DNA of 64,000 nucleotides from Lepus europaeus (taxonomy: Eukaryota > Chordata > Mammalia > Lagomorpha > Leporidae): contig NC_084835.1 in NCBI RefSeq assembly GCF_033115175.1, positions 26,617,858-26,681,857 of the forward strand. Reading direction: 5' to 3'. The position numbers and the translations under genes were made by a program. Positions 53,931 through 64,000 of the stretch are shown here, in pieces (position 1 is the first letter of the stretch; every line of letters begins with the position of its first letter). The notes under the pieces were generated by a model, which saw nothing but the letters and a program-made list of their open reading frames with translations, did not search any database and was not told where the DNA came from.

Positions 53931-55871
53931 CCATGCTGGATGAGGTCAACACCCGGCCACGGTCCCCCAGCCCAGCCTGGGCTCCAGTGCAGGGGGCCCC
54001 GAGCAAGCACCACATGAGCTCAAGTTTTCAGGCAGAGGATCAACACGTGCGAAGGCCCAGCGGCCTGGTTCCGCGAACTCCTGCCTGGTCCCACACCCTC
54101 AATCCAGCAGATGTGAGGGAAGGGACGGGGGGTGACGAGTGAGTGCGGGAAGCGATGCCTGCTACATGCATCTGGAAGCAATCTCCACGGCTGCAGCCGA
54201 GAGACCCAGAGGGGCTGTGGTCTGGGCGAGACAGGGCGGTCGCAGGGGCCGAGCACACGGGACCTGGGAGCACGAGAGTCGAGGAAAGGCAGCCTGAGCT
54301 TTCTCCGTGATGCCGCTGGCTGCTGCGGGAACAGGGCGGTGCAGGGGGGCGGCCATCTGGGTAGGGGTGAGGATGACTGGGACTTGGTGGTCTCTGGCGA
54401 GTGGGCTAGAGAGAGAGGTGGGAGACAGAGTGGGTGGTCCAGGGCAGGCTGCCATCGGGATGCTCGCCAGGTTTCAGGCTTGGTGGGTGGCCTTGAGTGC
54501 CCTTCACTGGAGTGGACAGCCAGGGGGAAAGATCAGGCTGGGCAAGGGGTGAAGGGAGCGGCGGGAGGGGGGGGGCATTTAGTGTTTCCTACCCAATAGG
54601 CTGGCTGCTGTCAGTGCCCTGTATCAGCTGGTCCTGAACCACCCGCCGGCCTCCCTCGCCACCCTCCCGGGCCACTCCTGCTGCCCTCACACTCCCCCCA
54701 AGCACACTTGGCACCCACCCATCTGCCTTTCTCCCCTCCCCTTCCCACCTTCACGCCACACACCTCCTCTGGGAACCATCGAACCCTCGTGGAAATGAGC
54801 CCCCCCCACCCCCTTATATTTCCACAGCCTTTCCCCCACACACCTCTCCAGCCTCCGGTCGCTCCTGGGACCGGCTGGGCTTCCTCTGGCCAGACACCTT
54901 CCTCCCCAGGTGCAGCTGATTGGCTGTGACGGGGCCACAGGTTTGTTCATGGTGGTGTCTCAGTGCCTGGCAGGTGCCCAGCGCATCACAGGCTAGGGGG
55001 CGACACCGGGGCAGGAAACAAACGGATCCTCAAGTGGACACTTCCGTGTGGCTCCAGATCAACTTGCACAGAGGCCAGAACACAGGCCAGAGGTCGCCCT
55101 GGCACGAGGACAATCACCCCTTTCCCAGCAGCTGTTTGGTGACAGAGTCCGGGACAAACAAACAGATCCGGGAGGCCTCTGGGCCCCTCATCGTGTCATG
55201 TTCAGGGACCAACCAGGGGCCATGGCTGTGTGCTGTGGCTGGGGGCGTGGAGGGTTTGCACTTGAGAACTGAAAGCTGCAGGCAGGATCGGAAGGAGCCT
55301 GCGCCTCGGCTTCTCCCTTCTCCGTAGCACAGCGGCAGCATTGCTGTCATCGGAAGGGATGACGGGTCTGTCCCTGGGCTTGCCACTCTGAGTGACCTGG
55401 TTTGGAGGCCTCTCCTGTCACTCACCATGGGACCAGTGTCTCAGGCACATGAAGAGGATAAGGTCAGACAGGAAGGGGCTAAGGACGAACGCCTGGTGCA
55501 TAATGAAAATGTGGCCTTCGCCTGCATCGCGCTACCCTCCCTGCCCGGGTGGAAGACGGGTGAAGCCGCTGTCTGTTGTCCTTCCCCAACCTGGGAGAGG
55601 AGGACACAGGAAGCAGGTGGCCTAGAGTTAGGCCTTCCCTGACTGCCCACTGCCTCTGACAGAACCCCGTCAGGGTCAGCGCTGTGAGCGCCATGAGCAT
55701 CTTAGACCTCACAGCGCTCCCCAAGCCTCTGTCTCTTAGAGGGCGAAGCCTAACGAAGTTCAGAACCCATTTATCATTCTGGCTTCTTGCGCCAGCCCCA
55801 GGCTACGCCGAGCGGTGGGGGGACTCCACCGAATGCAGCAGCCGAGAGCAGGTCCACACTCCAGAATGCAA
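53931..55871. other. NEK4-ITIH1 intergenic, mostly unique
   Basis: GC-moderate sequence with short G- or C-runs. I recognise no exon, RNA gene or repeat with confidence. Several open frames exist but none shows a known domain. Confidence 0.45.
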
Positions 55872-56215
55872 TCTGGGGGCCAGCACTGTGGCACACGGAG
55901 GCCAAGCCTCCACCAGGGGCGCCCGTTCCAGACCCAGCTGCTCCACTTCCAATCCAGCTCTCTGCTAATGCCCTGGGAAAGCAGTGGAGGATGGCCCACG
56001 TGCTTGGGCCCCTGCACCCATGTGGGAGACCCGGAAGAAGCTCCTGGCTCCTGGCTTCAGATCAGCCCAGCTCCAGCCATTGCAGCCACTTGGGGAGTGA
56101 ACCACAAGATGGACGATCTCTCTCTCTCTCTCTCTTTCTCTCCCTTTCTCTGTCTGTAACTCGGCATTTCAAATAAATAAATCTATAAAAAATAAAAATA
56201 AAATAAAATAAATAG
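55872..56215 (+). repeat. C-SINE, older type, near ITIH1 promoter
   Basis: GGGGGCCAGCACTGTGGCAC head; (TC)n at about 56128-56148; AAATAAATAAATC and AAAAT tail. It ends 220 bases before the ITIH1 start codon. Confidence 0.9.
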
Positions 56216-56340
56216 AAAACAATGCAGTCTGCAGCCCGGTCAGGAGTTCACACAGCCTGGAGCCAGGAACGCCCTAACGAGAGCGCCTTCCTTGCTGAGA
56301 TCTGATTCCCCGGGGTGAACTATTTGCCTTCACCTTGTCT

Positions 56341-56362
56341 AATGTTTAATCCATGTTTATCC
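56341..56362 (+). promoter_or_regulatory. ITIH1: Candidate FOXA/HNF-type liver sites upstream of ITIH1
   Basis: Two close TGTTTAA/TGTTTAT motifs (56344 and 56354) fit the forkhead (FOXA) core. They lie 80-95 bases before the ITIH1 start codon, where a liver promoter would sit. Short motifs like these also occur by chance. Confidence 0.3.
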
Positions 56363-56435
56363 AGCACTGTATTGACACATGGTCTGCGTGAAGGGACAGG
56401 GCAACGGGAGCCTAGGGACTCCTCCGTACAGTGCC

Positions 56436-56537
56436 ATGGGGCCTCGGGGACTGCTGTGCGTGTGCCTGGTGTCCCTCCTCATCCTGCAGGCCAGGCCTGC
56501 TCCGAGCTCAGCCACAGGCAGGTCCAAGGGCATCGAG
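56436..56537 (+). CDS. ITIH1: ITIH1 coding exon 1
   Basis: Encodes the signal peptide and ends ATGRSKGIE before GTACGT. Confidence 0.92.
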
Positions 56538-59500
56538 GTACGTGGCTATGCCCCCGGGACAGGAGCAAGGCCCCTGAGCCTGGTGGGGAGCCTAGAGGGA
56601 CACAAGACCCCCCCCCCAGGACCAGGGCCATCCCCACCTACCTTGACCATCTCTGACTACAGAGGTGACCTCCCAGCAGCAGGAGAGATGCAAGGCCAAG
56701 GGCAGAGGACACCAGCTGCACCCCATTCCCGCCCCTAAACAGATAGGCTGCGCTCCCCTCCGCGTTCCCATTCATACTCCACCCTGCCTCTGTTTTGCAG
56801 AAGCGACAGGCTGTGGACAGAGTGAGTGAGATTCTCAGCAAAGTGGTCTGTGTCGGGGCCCTCAGCACTGGCTCGCCTTCTCCCTTCCCTAGGGGGTGCC
56901 CCTACGTCAGTGCGCAGGAGGAGGGGGGCCCTCATCTCCTAGAAATGGGGGCTTGTGCCCAACTGCACTGCCTCAGGCAGAGAGGAGGGCTGGTCCATTC
57001 CCACGGCCCCGGGAGACCCTGTGTCACTGCCCCAGGGCAGCAAGGAGGACCCCTCCTCCCCCAGTGGCTCAGAGACCTCCCGTCTCACGGCAGACAGTGG
57101 ATGGCGTGCTCATTCGCAGTTTGAAAGTCAACTGCAAAGTCACCTCTCGCTTCGCCCACTACGTCATCACCAGCCAAGTGGTCAACAGCGCCAACGAACC
57201 CAGGGAAGTGGCCTTCGATGTGGAAATTCCCAAGACAGCCTTCATCAGCGACTTTGCCATGTACGTGCTCTGCCCGACTCCCACATCCTGGCCCCAGGGG
57301 TAGGGGAGGGTCCCTGGGCCTGTCCCAGCCTAAGGCCGTCTCCTCAGTGCCCAGATGGCCTCTGTGTTATTGGTTTCGTCTGGCAGAGCAGACCGGGGTG
57401 TGCGGTAGCCGGTTCTCGGCCCAGGGCCCAGGGAGCAACGCCCGACATCTGCGGCTTTTCTACAGGCCTCTGGCCGTGGCTGCCCACCTCCTGCTGCAGG
57501 TCCCCAAGCAGCACCGTGGGCGCAGAAGGCGCTCCCCTGGCCAGGCCTGCTCGGGGTGTGGGCTGGGTGTACCTCTGCCAGGAAGGGGCGCCCCTCCCCG
57601 ACTCTGTGAGCACCCTCTTCCCTCCCTGCAGCACGGCCAACAACAATGCCTATGTTGGGAACATAAAGGACAAAGCAGCCGCATGGAAGCAGTACCGGAA
57701 GGCAGCCGTCACAGGGGAGAATGCCGGCTTGGTCAGGTAGGAGCTAGGCCCTGGCTGCCGGGGCTGCCCTGCCCAGCAGGACAGAGCTGAGGCCACAGGT
57801 GAAGAACAGCCCAGGATGAGGGCAGAGAGCAAACCCAGCCCAAGGCGCACCGGACAGGCCTGGGAGGCGGCTGCCCTTTCCCCAGCTCTACCATGCGGGA
57901 AGATGGCCCCCCAGCCTTGGGCCCATGCCCCCAGCAGTCAGCTGAGATGCGGCAGCAGGCCAAGGGAAGCCAGCAGCAGCCTCCACGTCGGGGCAGCTGG
58001 TCCCGATGGCCCTGCTTCAGGGACATGGGCCCGCGTGTCACTCACCACGCGTCTGCCTGCTGCTGCCTCTGGTGGCACCTGCAGGGCCTCGGGGAGGACG
58101 ATGGAGCAGTTCACCATCCACATCACTGCCAGTCCTCGCAGCAAAGTCACCTTCCAGCTGACCTACGAGGAGGTGCTGAAGCGAAGACTGGGGCAGTACA
58201 ACATCGTCATCAGAGTGAAGCCCAGGCAGCTGGTGCAGCACTTTGAGGTGGCTCCTGGGGCCCGGGCAGGGCCCCTGCCTCTCTCGCACACACACGCACG
58301 CAGTGACCCCCACCACTGCTTCAGCACCCACTCTACGTGCCCCCCTCCACCCGCCTAGGGACACAAGGCAGGGGCCTGACTCCTCAGGGTGGGCTCCGAT
58401 GGGCTCTTCTTACGCAGGGAGCTCCCTGAACCCCCCAGCTCCCTCCTCTTCGCTGAGCCTCAATGTGCTTATCTGCTAGATGGGCAGTCCTTGTAAATCC
58501 CAGGACTGCCATGAGGATCGCGAGCAATACACAATGCCCAGGTGATCTGTAAACCGGAAGGCTGCGGCGGCCTGGGGGGCTATGATCACAGCTGGCCCCT
58601 AAGTGGTGGCCGGGCTGAGGGGTGCAGGCAGGCACACTGTCCCTTGCTGAATAGTCGGGGCATGGCTGCGGTGTCCCAAGTGTGTGACGAGGGCCGCCTG
58701 GGTGCAGCACACAGTAAGCCAGGACACGTGTTTGCTTTCGGTGGGAGCCCGAATGGGAGCCTTAGTCCAGAATTTTTCCAATGGTGCAGATTGACGTGGA
58801 CATATTTGAGCCGCAAGGGATCAGCAAGCTGGACGCCCAGGCCCCCTTCCTCCCCAAGGAACTGGCGGTTCAAACTATCAAGAAGTCCTTCTCAGGGAAA
58901 AAGGTGCGTGGTGTAGCAGGGGGTGGTGCCGGAGCCCCACCCACCCTCTGTGGGATGTCCAGGCAGGTGCTCCAAGGTTGATATCCTAGGGGAAGGCAGT
59001 GCTTCTGAGCCTCAGAGCAATTTAGCGAAAGTCCACAGAGACGGAAGCGGGAAGATGCCAGCTCCACCTCCGGCACCCACTGGCTGCACTGCCAGGGTAA
59101 CCTGCCAGCTCACGTGTGCCTCAGTTTCCTTTCTGGGTGCCTCCAAACGAGGGCAGCCTCTGATACTGCTGCTTCTGTTTTCTCAGAACCGCAGCTGAGT
59201 ATGGGAAGGCCTTTGGCCCCCCCAACAGCATGCCCTCCCCCTCCCACCCACGTGCTGGGATCCTGGAAGCCCTGCTAGCCGCCACCCAGGGGGCGTGTGG
59301 CCCAGTGAGGACCCTGCCCCTTGCCTTCCCCTTAACCCTTGCACTCCCACGTACCTTATGCAGTGACTTCATAGCAATTGATAGAATCGTTTCCTGCAGT
59401 TGAGTGGGCCTGCTTTCATAGAAGACACCCCAGGGCACTAGCAAATACCCTCACTTTCCATGGAGGCCCAAGTGAGTGGATCTTGATTTTCCTACCAATT

Positions 59501-62500
59501 CTTTTCAAGTTTTGGTGTTTTTTTTTTGGGGGGGGGGGGCGGGAGAGGAGTGTGCACATTCTCCAAATGCCCATAACACATGGGGTTGGGCCAGGCCCAA
59601 GCCAGGAGCCAAGAGCTTCATCCGGGTCTCCCACATGGGTACAGAGACCCAAGGATTTGGGCCATCTTCTACTGCATAGCCGGGACACAAACCGGCGCTC
59701 ACATGGGATCTGATGTTGTGGGTGGCAGCTTAACCCGCTACGCCCCAACACCAGCCCTACCTATTTTTTTTTTAAGATTTAGTTTATTTATTTGAAAGGC
59801 AGGATGATGGGGAGGATCTATCTTCCATCTGCTGGTTCACTCCCCAAATGGCCACAATGGCCAGGCTGAAGCCAGGAGCCTGGAACTCCATCCAGATCTC
59901 CCTTGAGGATGGCAGGGACAACACAGTTTTTTCATAACACACATGTTCTGTGAACTTTTTGAAGACCCCACATATAAGGAAAGGGACCCATCTTCTCTCC
60001 CCCTACCTAGGGACATGCACTTCCTGCGACGCGAGGGGTCCCCTGGGCTTGTTTCTGTGCCCATGCACACACACACACCTACACAAACACCCCCCCCACA
60101 TCCCAATATACCCACACCTACACCCCCCACCAAACACACACACACACACCCCTACACAAACACCCCCCCACATCCACACCCCCACATCCCAATATACCCA
60201 CACCTACACCCCCCACCAAACACACACACACACACACCCCTACACAAACACCCCCCCACACATCCCAATATACCCACACCTACACCCCCCACCAAACACA
60301 CACACACACACACCTACACAAACACCCCCCCACATCCACACCCCCACATCCCAATATACCCACACCTACACCCCCCACCAAACACACACACACACACACC
60401 TACACAAACACCCCCCCACATCCACACCCCCACATCCCAATATACCCACACCTACACCCCCCACCAACACACACACACACACACCCCTACACAAACACCC
60501 CCCACATCCACAACCCCACATCCCAATATACCCACACCTACACCCCCCCACCAACACACACACACACACACCCCTACACAAACACCCCCCACATCCACAC
60601 CCCCACATCCCAATATACCCACACCTACACCCCCCCACCAACACACACACACACACACCCCTACACAAACACCCCCCCACATCCACACCCCCACATCCCA
60701 ATATACCCACACCTACACCCCCCACCAAACACACACACACACACCCCTACACAAACACCCCCCACATCCACAACCCCACATCCCAATATACCCACACCTA
60801 CACCCCCCACCAAACACACACACACACACACCCCTACACAAACACCCCCCCACATCCACACCCCCACATTCCAATATACCCACACCTACACCCCCCCACC
60901 AAACACACACACACACCTACACAAACACCCCCCCACAACATCCACACCCCCACATCCCAATATACCCACACCTACACCCCCCCACCACACACACACACAC
61001 CTACACAAACACCCACACACACACATCCACACCCCCACATTCCAATATACCCACACCTACACCCCCCCACCAAACACACACACACACACACCCCTACACA
61101 AACACCCCCCCACATCCACACCCCCACATCCCAATATACCCACACCTACACCTCCCCACCAAACACACACACACACACACCCCTACACAAACATCCCCCC
61201 ACATCCACACCCCCACATCCCAATATACCCACACCTACACCCCCCCACCAAACACCCCCACACACATCCCAATATACCCACACCTACACCCCCCACCAAA
61301 CACACACACACACACACCTACACAAACACCCACACACACACATCCACACCCCCACATCCCAATATACCCACACCTACACCCCCCCGCCAAACACACACAC
61401 ACACACACACACTCTTTCTCTCTCTCCTCTTCAAACATCCTGTTTGCATCTCACAAGTCCGTAATACCCACTCCTCTGTGGTTCCAGGGTCACGTGCATT
61501 TCCGGCCCACTGTGGCCCAGCAGCAGTCCTGCCCCATGTGCTCCACATCCTTGCTGAATGGGGACTTCAGGGTGATCTATGACGTCAATCGGAACAAGCT
61601 CTGTGACCTCCTGGTGAGCCCGCAGCTGCTGGCCCAAGACCCGGAGAGAGGACAGGCGAGCAGCACTTCTGACAGAGGCCTCCCTCCCTCTCCTCTTTCT
61701 CAGGTGGCCAACAACCACTTTGCCCACTTTTTCGCCCCCCAAAACCTGAAGAACATGAGCAAGAGCCTGGTTTTTGTGATTGACATCAGCGGCTCCATGG
61801 AAGGCCAGAAAGTGAAGCAGGTGACCCGTGGCTTCCCGCCCGTCCCCACTGGAACCTTCTTCCACCGGCTCGCCCATGCCCAGTGGGTGTTGCTGCCAGG
61901 GTCTGGCTTGGGATTTGGGGGCTCTGGAATGGGCCACCAAATTTCTCCCAGTGCACACACCTCTCCTCGGTGGTAAAAAAGGCGACGATGGTGCCAGTGG
62001 GTCACGGGCTTGCCTGCTGGGATGCTGATGGCGGTCCCTGGGAGGCGTCCTGCAGCAGGCTGCCCGCGGTGTCCCAGGTGCCCAGTCCGTGGCACAGCCC
62101 ACGGCTGCACAAGCAGAGTTTCAGAAGCACATGCTCCCGGGGCCCCTTTATTAACCCCGCCCCACCCGAACCCCTGCTCACGTCTGAGTCCTTGTGCTGT
62201 CCCCTTCCCCTCATCGGCCTGGCAGGGCCTGGCAGGATGCCCCTGTCTTGGGGCCACCCAGTCCTGCCCCTCCAGCTATGTCCCCTCCACTGACCGACTT
62301 GTCCTTGCAGACCAAAGAGGCACTGCTTAAGATCCTGGGCGACATCCGGCCAGAGGACTACTTCGACCTGGTCCTCTTCGGCTCTCGAGTGCAGTCGTGG
62401 AGGGGTTCGCTGGTGCCAGCAAGCGAGGCCAACCTGCAAGCAGCCCGCGACTTCGTGCAGCGCTTCTCCCTGGCCGGGGGTAAGGGCGGGGGCTGTAGGC

Positions 62501-64000
62501 CAGCTCGGTGTCACCTCTGTCCCCGTGGCACACCACGGTCTGCTTGCTCTCCTTCACAGCCACAAACCTGAATGGCGGTTTGCTCCGGGGAATTGAGATC
62601 TTGAACAATGCCCAGGGGAACCTGCCCGCGGTCAGCAAGCACGCTCCGATTCTCATCATGCTGACCGACGGCGAGCCCACCGAGGGTAAGCAGAGGGCTG
62701 CCCCGGGAGGCGTGCAGGTGAAGCTGGAAACCCATCCATTGGTGATGCTCTGGGCGAAAGAAAGGTTCAGAGCAAAGCCAAGCTCTGGCCTAAGAACACA
62801 ATTCAGACCACACGGTCTGGGAATTTCAAGGCAGACTTCTGTCCCAGGAGCAGAAAAATTGGGGCCATATCTGCAGGGCACCCTGGAGATTGGTAGGATT
62901 CCCAGTTGGAGCTTAAGGAACTATTTTTCCAGTAGCTGTGGTGTGCCAAGCACAGGCCTAGGGCCTGCAGAGAGATACCTAAAGAACAAGACCCAGCAGG
63001 AGGCACACCTAGGAGCAGGGGTTCTGCCAGGGGCCCTGAAAGACAGAGATCCGGGAGGCTTGGCACCACGGACGAAGGGCACCAGGTGAAAGCTGGGAAG
63101 GCCTCTTGGAGGAGCTGACTCCCCAGCCCAGTCCGGAAGGGAGGAAGCCGGAAGGGGTTCCTGGCAGAAGGGACCCCAGGTTGAGCAGAGAAAGTGAATG
63201 CAGTGGCAGGGCGCACCCGAGGCCCCAGGCCGTGCAGAACAGTGTGAAGTGAGGATGGAAAGGCCGGCAGGGCCTCGCAGGTCGCAGCAAGGAGCCGGGG
63301 GAAGGTCTGACAGACAGATCTTCCTGTGATGGCTCAGTAGCGATGGGGGGGCAGGACGGGGCTGTGAGGAGCTCTCTCAGCAGCCGGCACACAGGTGAAC
63401 CAGGAGGAGGGGATGCCTCAAGCTGCCCCTGCGGACTGGAGGTGGTCTACGCTGGGCGGCTTGGGCCCCGAGGGGCGTCCCCAGCCCGCCCGTGCCTCCT
63501 CACTGCCCGGCTGTGTGGCTGCAGGGGTGACGGACCGCCCCCAGATCCTCAAGAACGTCCGCAGCGCCATCGGGGGCAGGTTCCCGCTCTACAGCCTGGG
63601 CTTTGGCCACGACCTGGACTTCAACTTCCTGAAGAGCCTGTCCATGGAGAACAACGGGTGGGCCCAGAGGATCTACGAGGACCACGACGCCGCCCAGCAG
63701 CTGCAGGTCTCCTCCTGACCCCTGCGCCTGCCTGTGCCACCCACAGGGAGCCCGGCCTGGGTGGCCACTTACCCGACAGCCTAGAGGAGCCCACAGAGCT
63801 CCCATTCATTCTGTGGTGTGCCCCTGAGGCCCCGCTTTGTCAGCGGGCTGCCTGCCAGGTGTGCAGGGAGACCAGCCCTGAGGCCACACCCCTCTCCCCG
63901 CAGGGCTTCTACAACCAGGTGGCCAACCCCCTGCTGGTGGACGTGGAGCTGCTGTACCCGCAGGACGCTGTGGTGGCCCTCACCCAGCACCGCCATAAGC
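56436..64000 (+). CDS. ITIH1: Inter-alpha-trypsin inhibitor heavy chain H1, 5' part (12 exons, cut at window end)
   Basis: ITIH1 is a liver-made, secreted heavy chain of inter-alpha-inhibitor that becomes linked to chondroitin sulfate and is transferred to hyaluronan, stabilising matrix. Twelve exons join in phase to 496 residues; human has 911, so the C-terminal half lies off the right edge. A hydrophobic signal peptide ([19 protein letters not shown]) is followed by the VIT domain (about 45-165) with [17 protein letters not shown] and a vWA domain from about 287. The metal site shows D293-I-S-G-S297 and TDG at 397-399. A new Asn-Met-Ser sequon lies at 283-285. The start at 56436 matches the second Met of human MDGAMGPRG; an upstream in-frame ATG at 56379 would add 19 polar residues before the signal peptide and is less likely. 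All exons are intact. Confidence 0.96.
56801..56821 (+). CDS. ITIH1: ITIH1 exon 2, 21-base microexon
   Basis: Encodes only KRQAVDR. A strong CTGTTTTGCAG acceptor and a GTGAGTGAG donor flank it. It matches KRQAVDT in human. Confidence 0.88.
57094..57260 (+). CDS. ITIH1: ITIH1 coding exon 3
   Basis: Encodes [16 protein letters not shown] to AFISDFA plus two bases. The acceptor is CACGGCAG and the donor GTACGT. Core of the VIT domain. Confidence 0.94.
57632..57736 (+). CDS. ITIH1: ITIH1 coding exon 4
   Basis: Encodes [18 protein letters not shown] to ENAGLV plus two bases. The acceptor is TCCCTGCAG and the donor GTAGGA. Confidence 0.94.
58085..58247 (+). CDS. ITIH1: ITIH1 coding exon 5
   Basis: Encodes [15 protein letters not shown] to QLVQHFE. 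The acceptor is CACCTGCAG and the donor GTGGCT. Confidence 0.94.
58410..58545 (+). repeat. MIR fossil in ITIH1 intron 5
   Basis: GAGCCTCAATGTGCTTATCT, then TGTAAATCCCAGGACTG, matches the MIR 3' part. Confidence 0.5.
58790..58903 (+). CDS. ITIH1: ITIH1 coding exon 6
   Basis: Encodes 38 residues, [17 protein letters not shown] to KKSFSGKK. The acceptor is ATGGTGCAG and the donor GTGCGT. Confidence 0.95.
59010..59150 (+). repeat. MIR-like fossil in ITIH1 intron 6
   Basis: Text from CACTGGCTGCACTGCCAGG to GTGCCTCAGTTTCCTTTCTG carries the MIR core end. Confidence 0.45.
59510..59925 (-). repeat. Two C-SINE copies, minus strand (59510-59757, 59765-59925)
   Basis: The first carries a T9/G12 run at about 59519-59541 and a head ending AACACCAGCCC. 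The second is tail-half only. Confidence 0.82.
60066..61412 (+). repeat. Minisatellite, 16 units of about 86 bp, CA/C-rich
   Basis: Sixteen copies of a unit anchored by CAATATACCCACACC start at 60104, 60190, 60266, 60352, 60438, 60524, 60611, 60699, 60784, 60872, 60958, 61043, 61132, 61221, 61270 and 61360. Spacing is 85-90 bases except one of 76 and one of 49 (deleted units). Each unit has a variable (CA)n run, a C run, and CCACATCC segments. It lies in ITIH1 intron 6. The plus strand is nearly free of G, so the minus strand is G-rich. Confidence 0.95.
61488..61613 (+). CDS. ITIH1: ITIH1 coding exon 7
   Basis: Encodes 42 residues, [19 protein letters not shown] to KLCDLL. The acceptor is GGTTCCAG and the donor GTGAGC. 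It starts about 75 bases after the minisatellite. Confidence 0.95.
61704..61820 (+). CDS. ITIH1: ITIH1 coding exon 8
   Basis: Encodes [15 protein letters not shown] to [13 protein letters not shown] with the first vWA metal-binding motif. The acceptor is TTTCTCAG and the donor GTGACC. Confidence 0.95.
62311..62479 (+). CDS. ITIH1: ITIH1 coding exon 9
   Basis: Encodes [18 protein letters not shown] to QRFSLAG plus one base. The acceptor is TCCTTGCAG and the donor GTAAGG. Confidence 0.95.
62560..62685 (+). CDS. ITIH1: ITIH1 coding exon 10
   Basis: Encodes [16 protein letters not shown] to [10 protein letters not shown] plus one base. The acceptor is CCTTCACAG and the donor GTAAGC. Confidence 0.95.
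62900..63310 (+). repeat. L2-like fossil in ITIH1 intron 10
   Basis: GTGTGCCAAGCACAGGCCTA, CTTGGAGGAGCTGACTCCCC and the GCAGAGAAAGTGAATGCAGT text follow L2 3' sequence order. Confidence 0.45.
63525..63706 (+). CDS. ITIH1: ITIH1 coding exon 11
   Basis: Encodes [17 protein letters not shown] to HDAAQQLQ. The acceptor is GTGGCTGCAG and the donor GTCTCC is weak after GT. Confidence 0.92.
63904..64000 (+). CDS. ITIH1: ITIH1 coding exon 12, cut by window end
   Basis: Encodes [19 protein letters not shown] to TQHRHK; the sequence ends inside the exon. The acceptor is CCCCGCAG. Confidence 0.93.

Noticed and set aside
56379-56435. An upstream ATG as the ITIH1 start
   Set aside because: It would place 19 polar residues ahead of the signal peptide; 56436 has a good context and matches an internal Met in human.
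60066-61412. Regular repeats resembling a CRISPR array
   Set aside because: Spacing varies, the 'spacers' are low-complexity CA runs that repeat in every unit, and the locus is an intron of a vertebrate gene.
59943-61976. A 677-codon open frame, rich in His, Thr and Pro, with a second overlapping frame of 504 codons
   Set aside because: Both frames run through the minisatellite, which lacks stops because it has almost no T-A-G context. The longer one ends by reading through true ITIH1 exons 7-8 and their introns.
1-64000. A complete virus-like element, phage, operon or new defence system
   Set aside because: Only fragmentary old LTR pieces are present, and everything else is vertebrate genes, SINEs, LINEs and simple repeats.

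Overview
This is vertebrate nuclear DNA, almost certainly lagomorph (rabbit, Oryctolagus, or a close relative). Genes are split by introns with GT-AG borders. About 75 copies of a tRNA-derived SINE fill the introns, and this SINE matches the rabbit C-repeat (CSINE) family as I remember it. Old mammalian MIR, L2 and L1M fossils are also present. I see no bacterial, phage, plasmid or CRISPR content.

The window covers a known conserved block (human 3p21.1): GLT8D1 (-), SPCS1 (+), NEK4 (-), ITIH1 (+). Bases 1-2100 are probably intron 1 of GLT8D1, whose coding part lies off the left edge. A CpG island at about 1990-2990 is the shared head-to-head GLT8D1/SPCS1 promoter. SPCS1 is complete in four exons (2803-4003, 102 residues). 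NEK4 runs leftwards from a CpG-island promoter near 52.6 kb to a stop at 8405. I placed 15 coding exons that join in phase into 797 residues. ITIH1 starts at 56436, and twelve exons (496 residues, the last one cut) are inside the window. They cover the signal peptide, the VIT domain and most of the von Willebrand A domain.

Between exons the sequence is mostly SINE on SINE. Two SINE types recur: a young type with GC-rich head and CCTGTC-poly(A) tail, and an older type ending in AATAAATAAA-like tails. Several young copies sit inside older SINEs with clean target-site duplications. At least four L1 fragments in NEK4 introns are cut up by SINEs, and one also by an old MaLR-type LTR. ITIH1 intron 6 holds a 1.35-kb CA-rich minisatellite of 16 units ending about 75 bases before exon 7.

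The genes are neighbours by old synteny, not by shared pathway. SPCS1 is an ER signal-peptidase subunit, NEK4 a NIMA-family Ser/Thr kinase, and ITIH1 a secreted plasma protein. I found no convincing undescribed gene system. The points most worth a second look are the minisatellite, a train of SINEs inserted repeatedly at one target sequence, and antisense SINEs with exon-like borders in the NEK4 intron where, as I recall, the human gene carries an Alu-derived exon.
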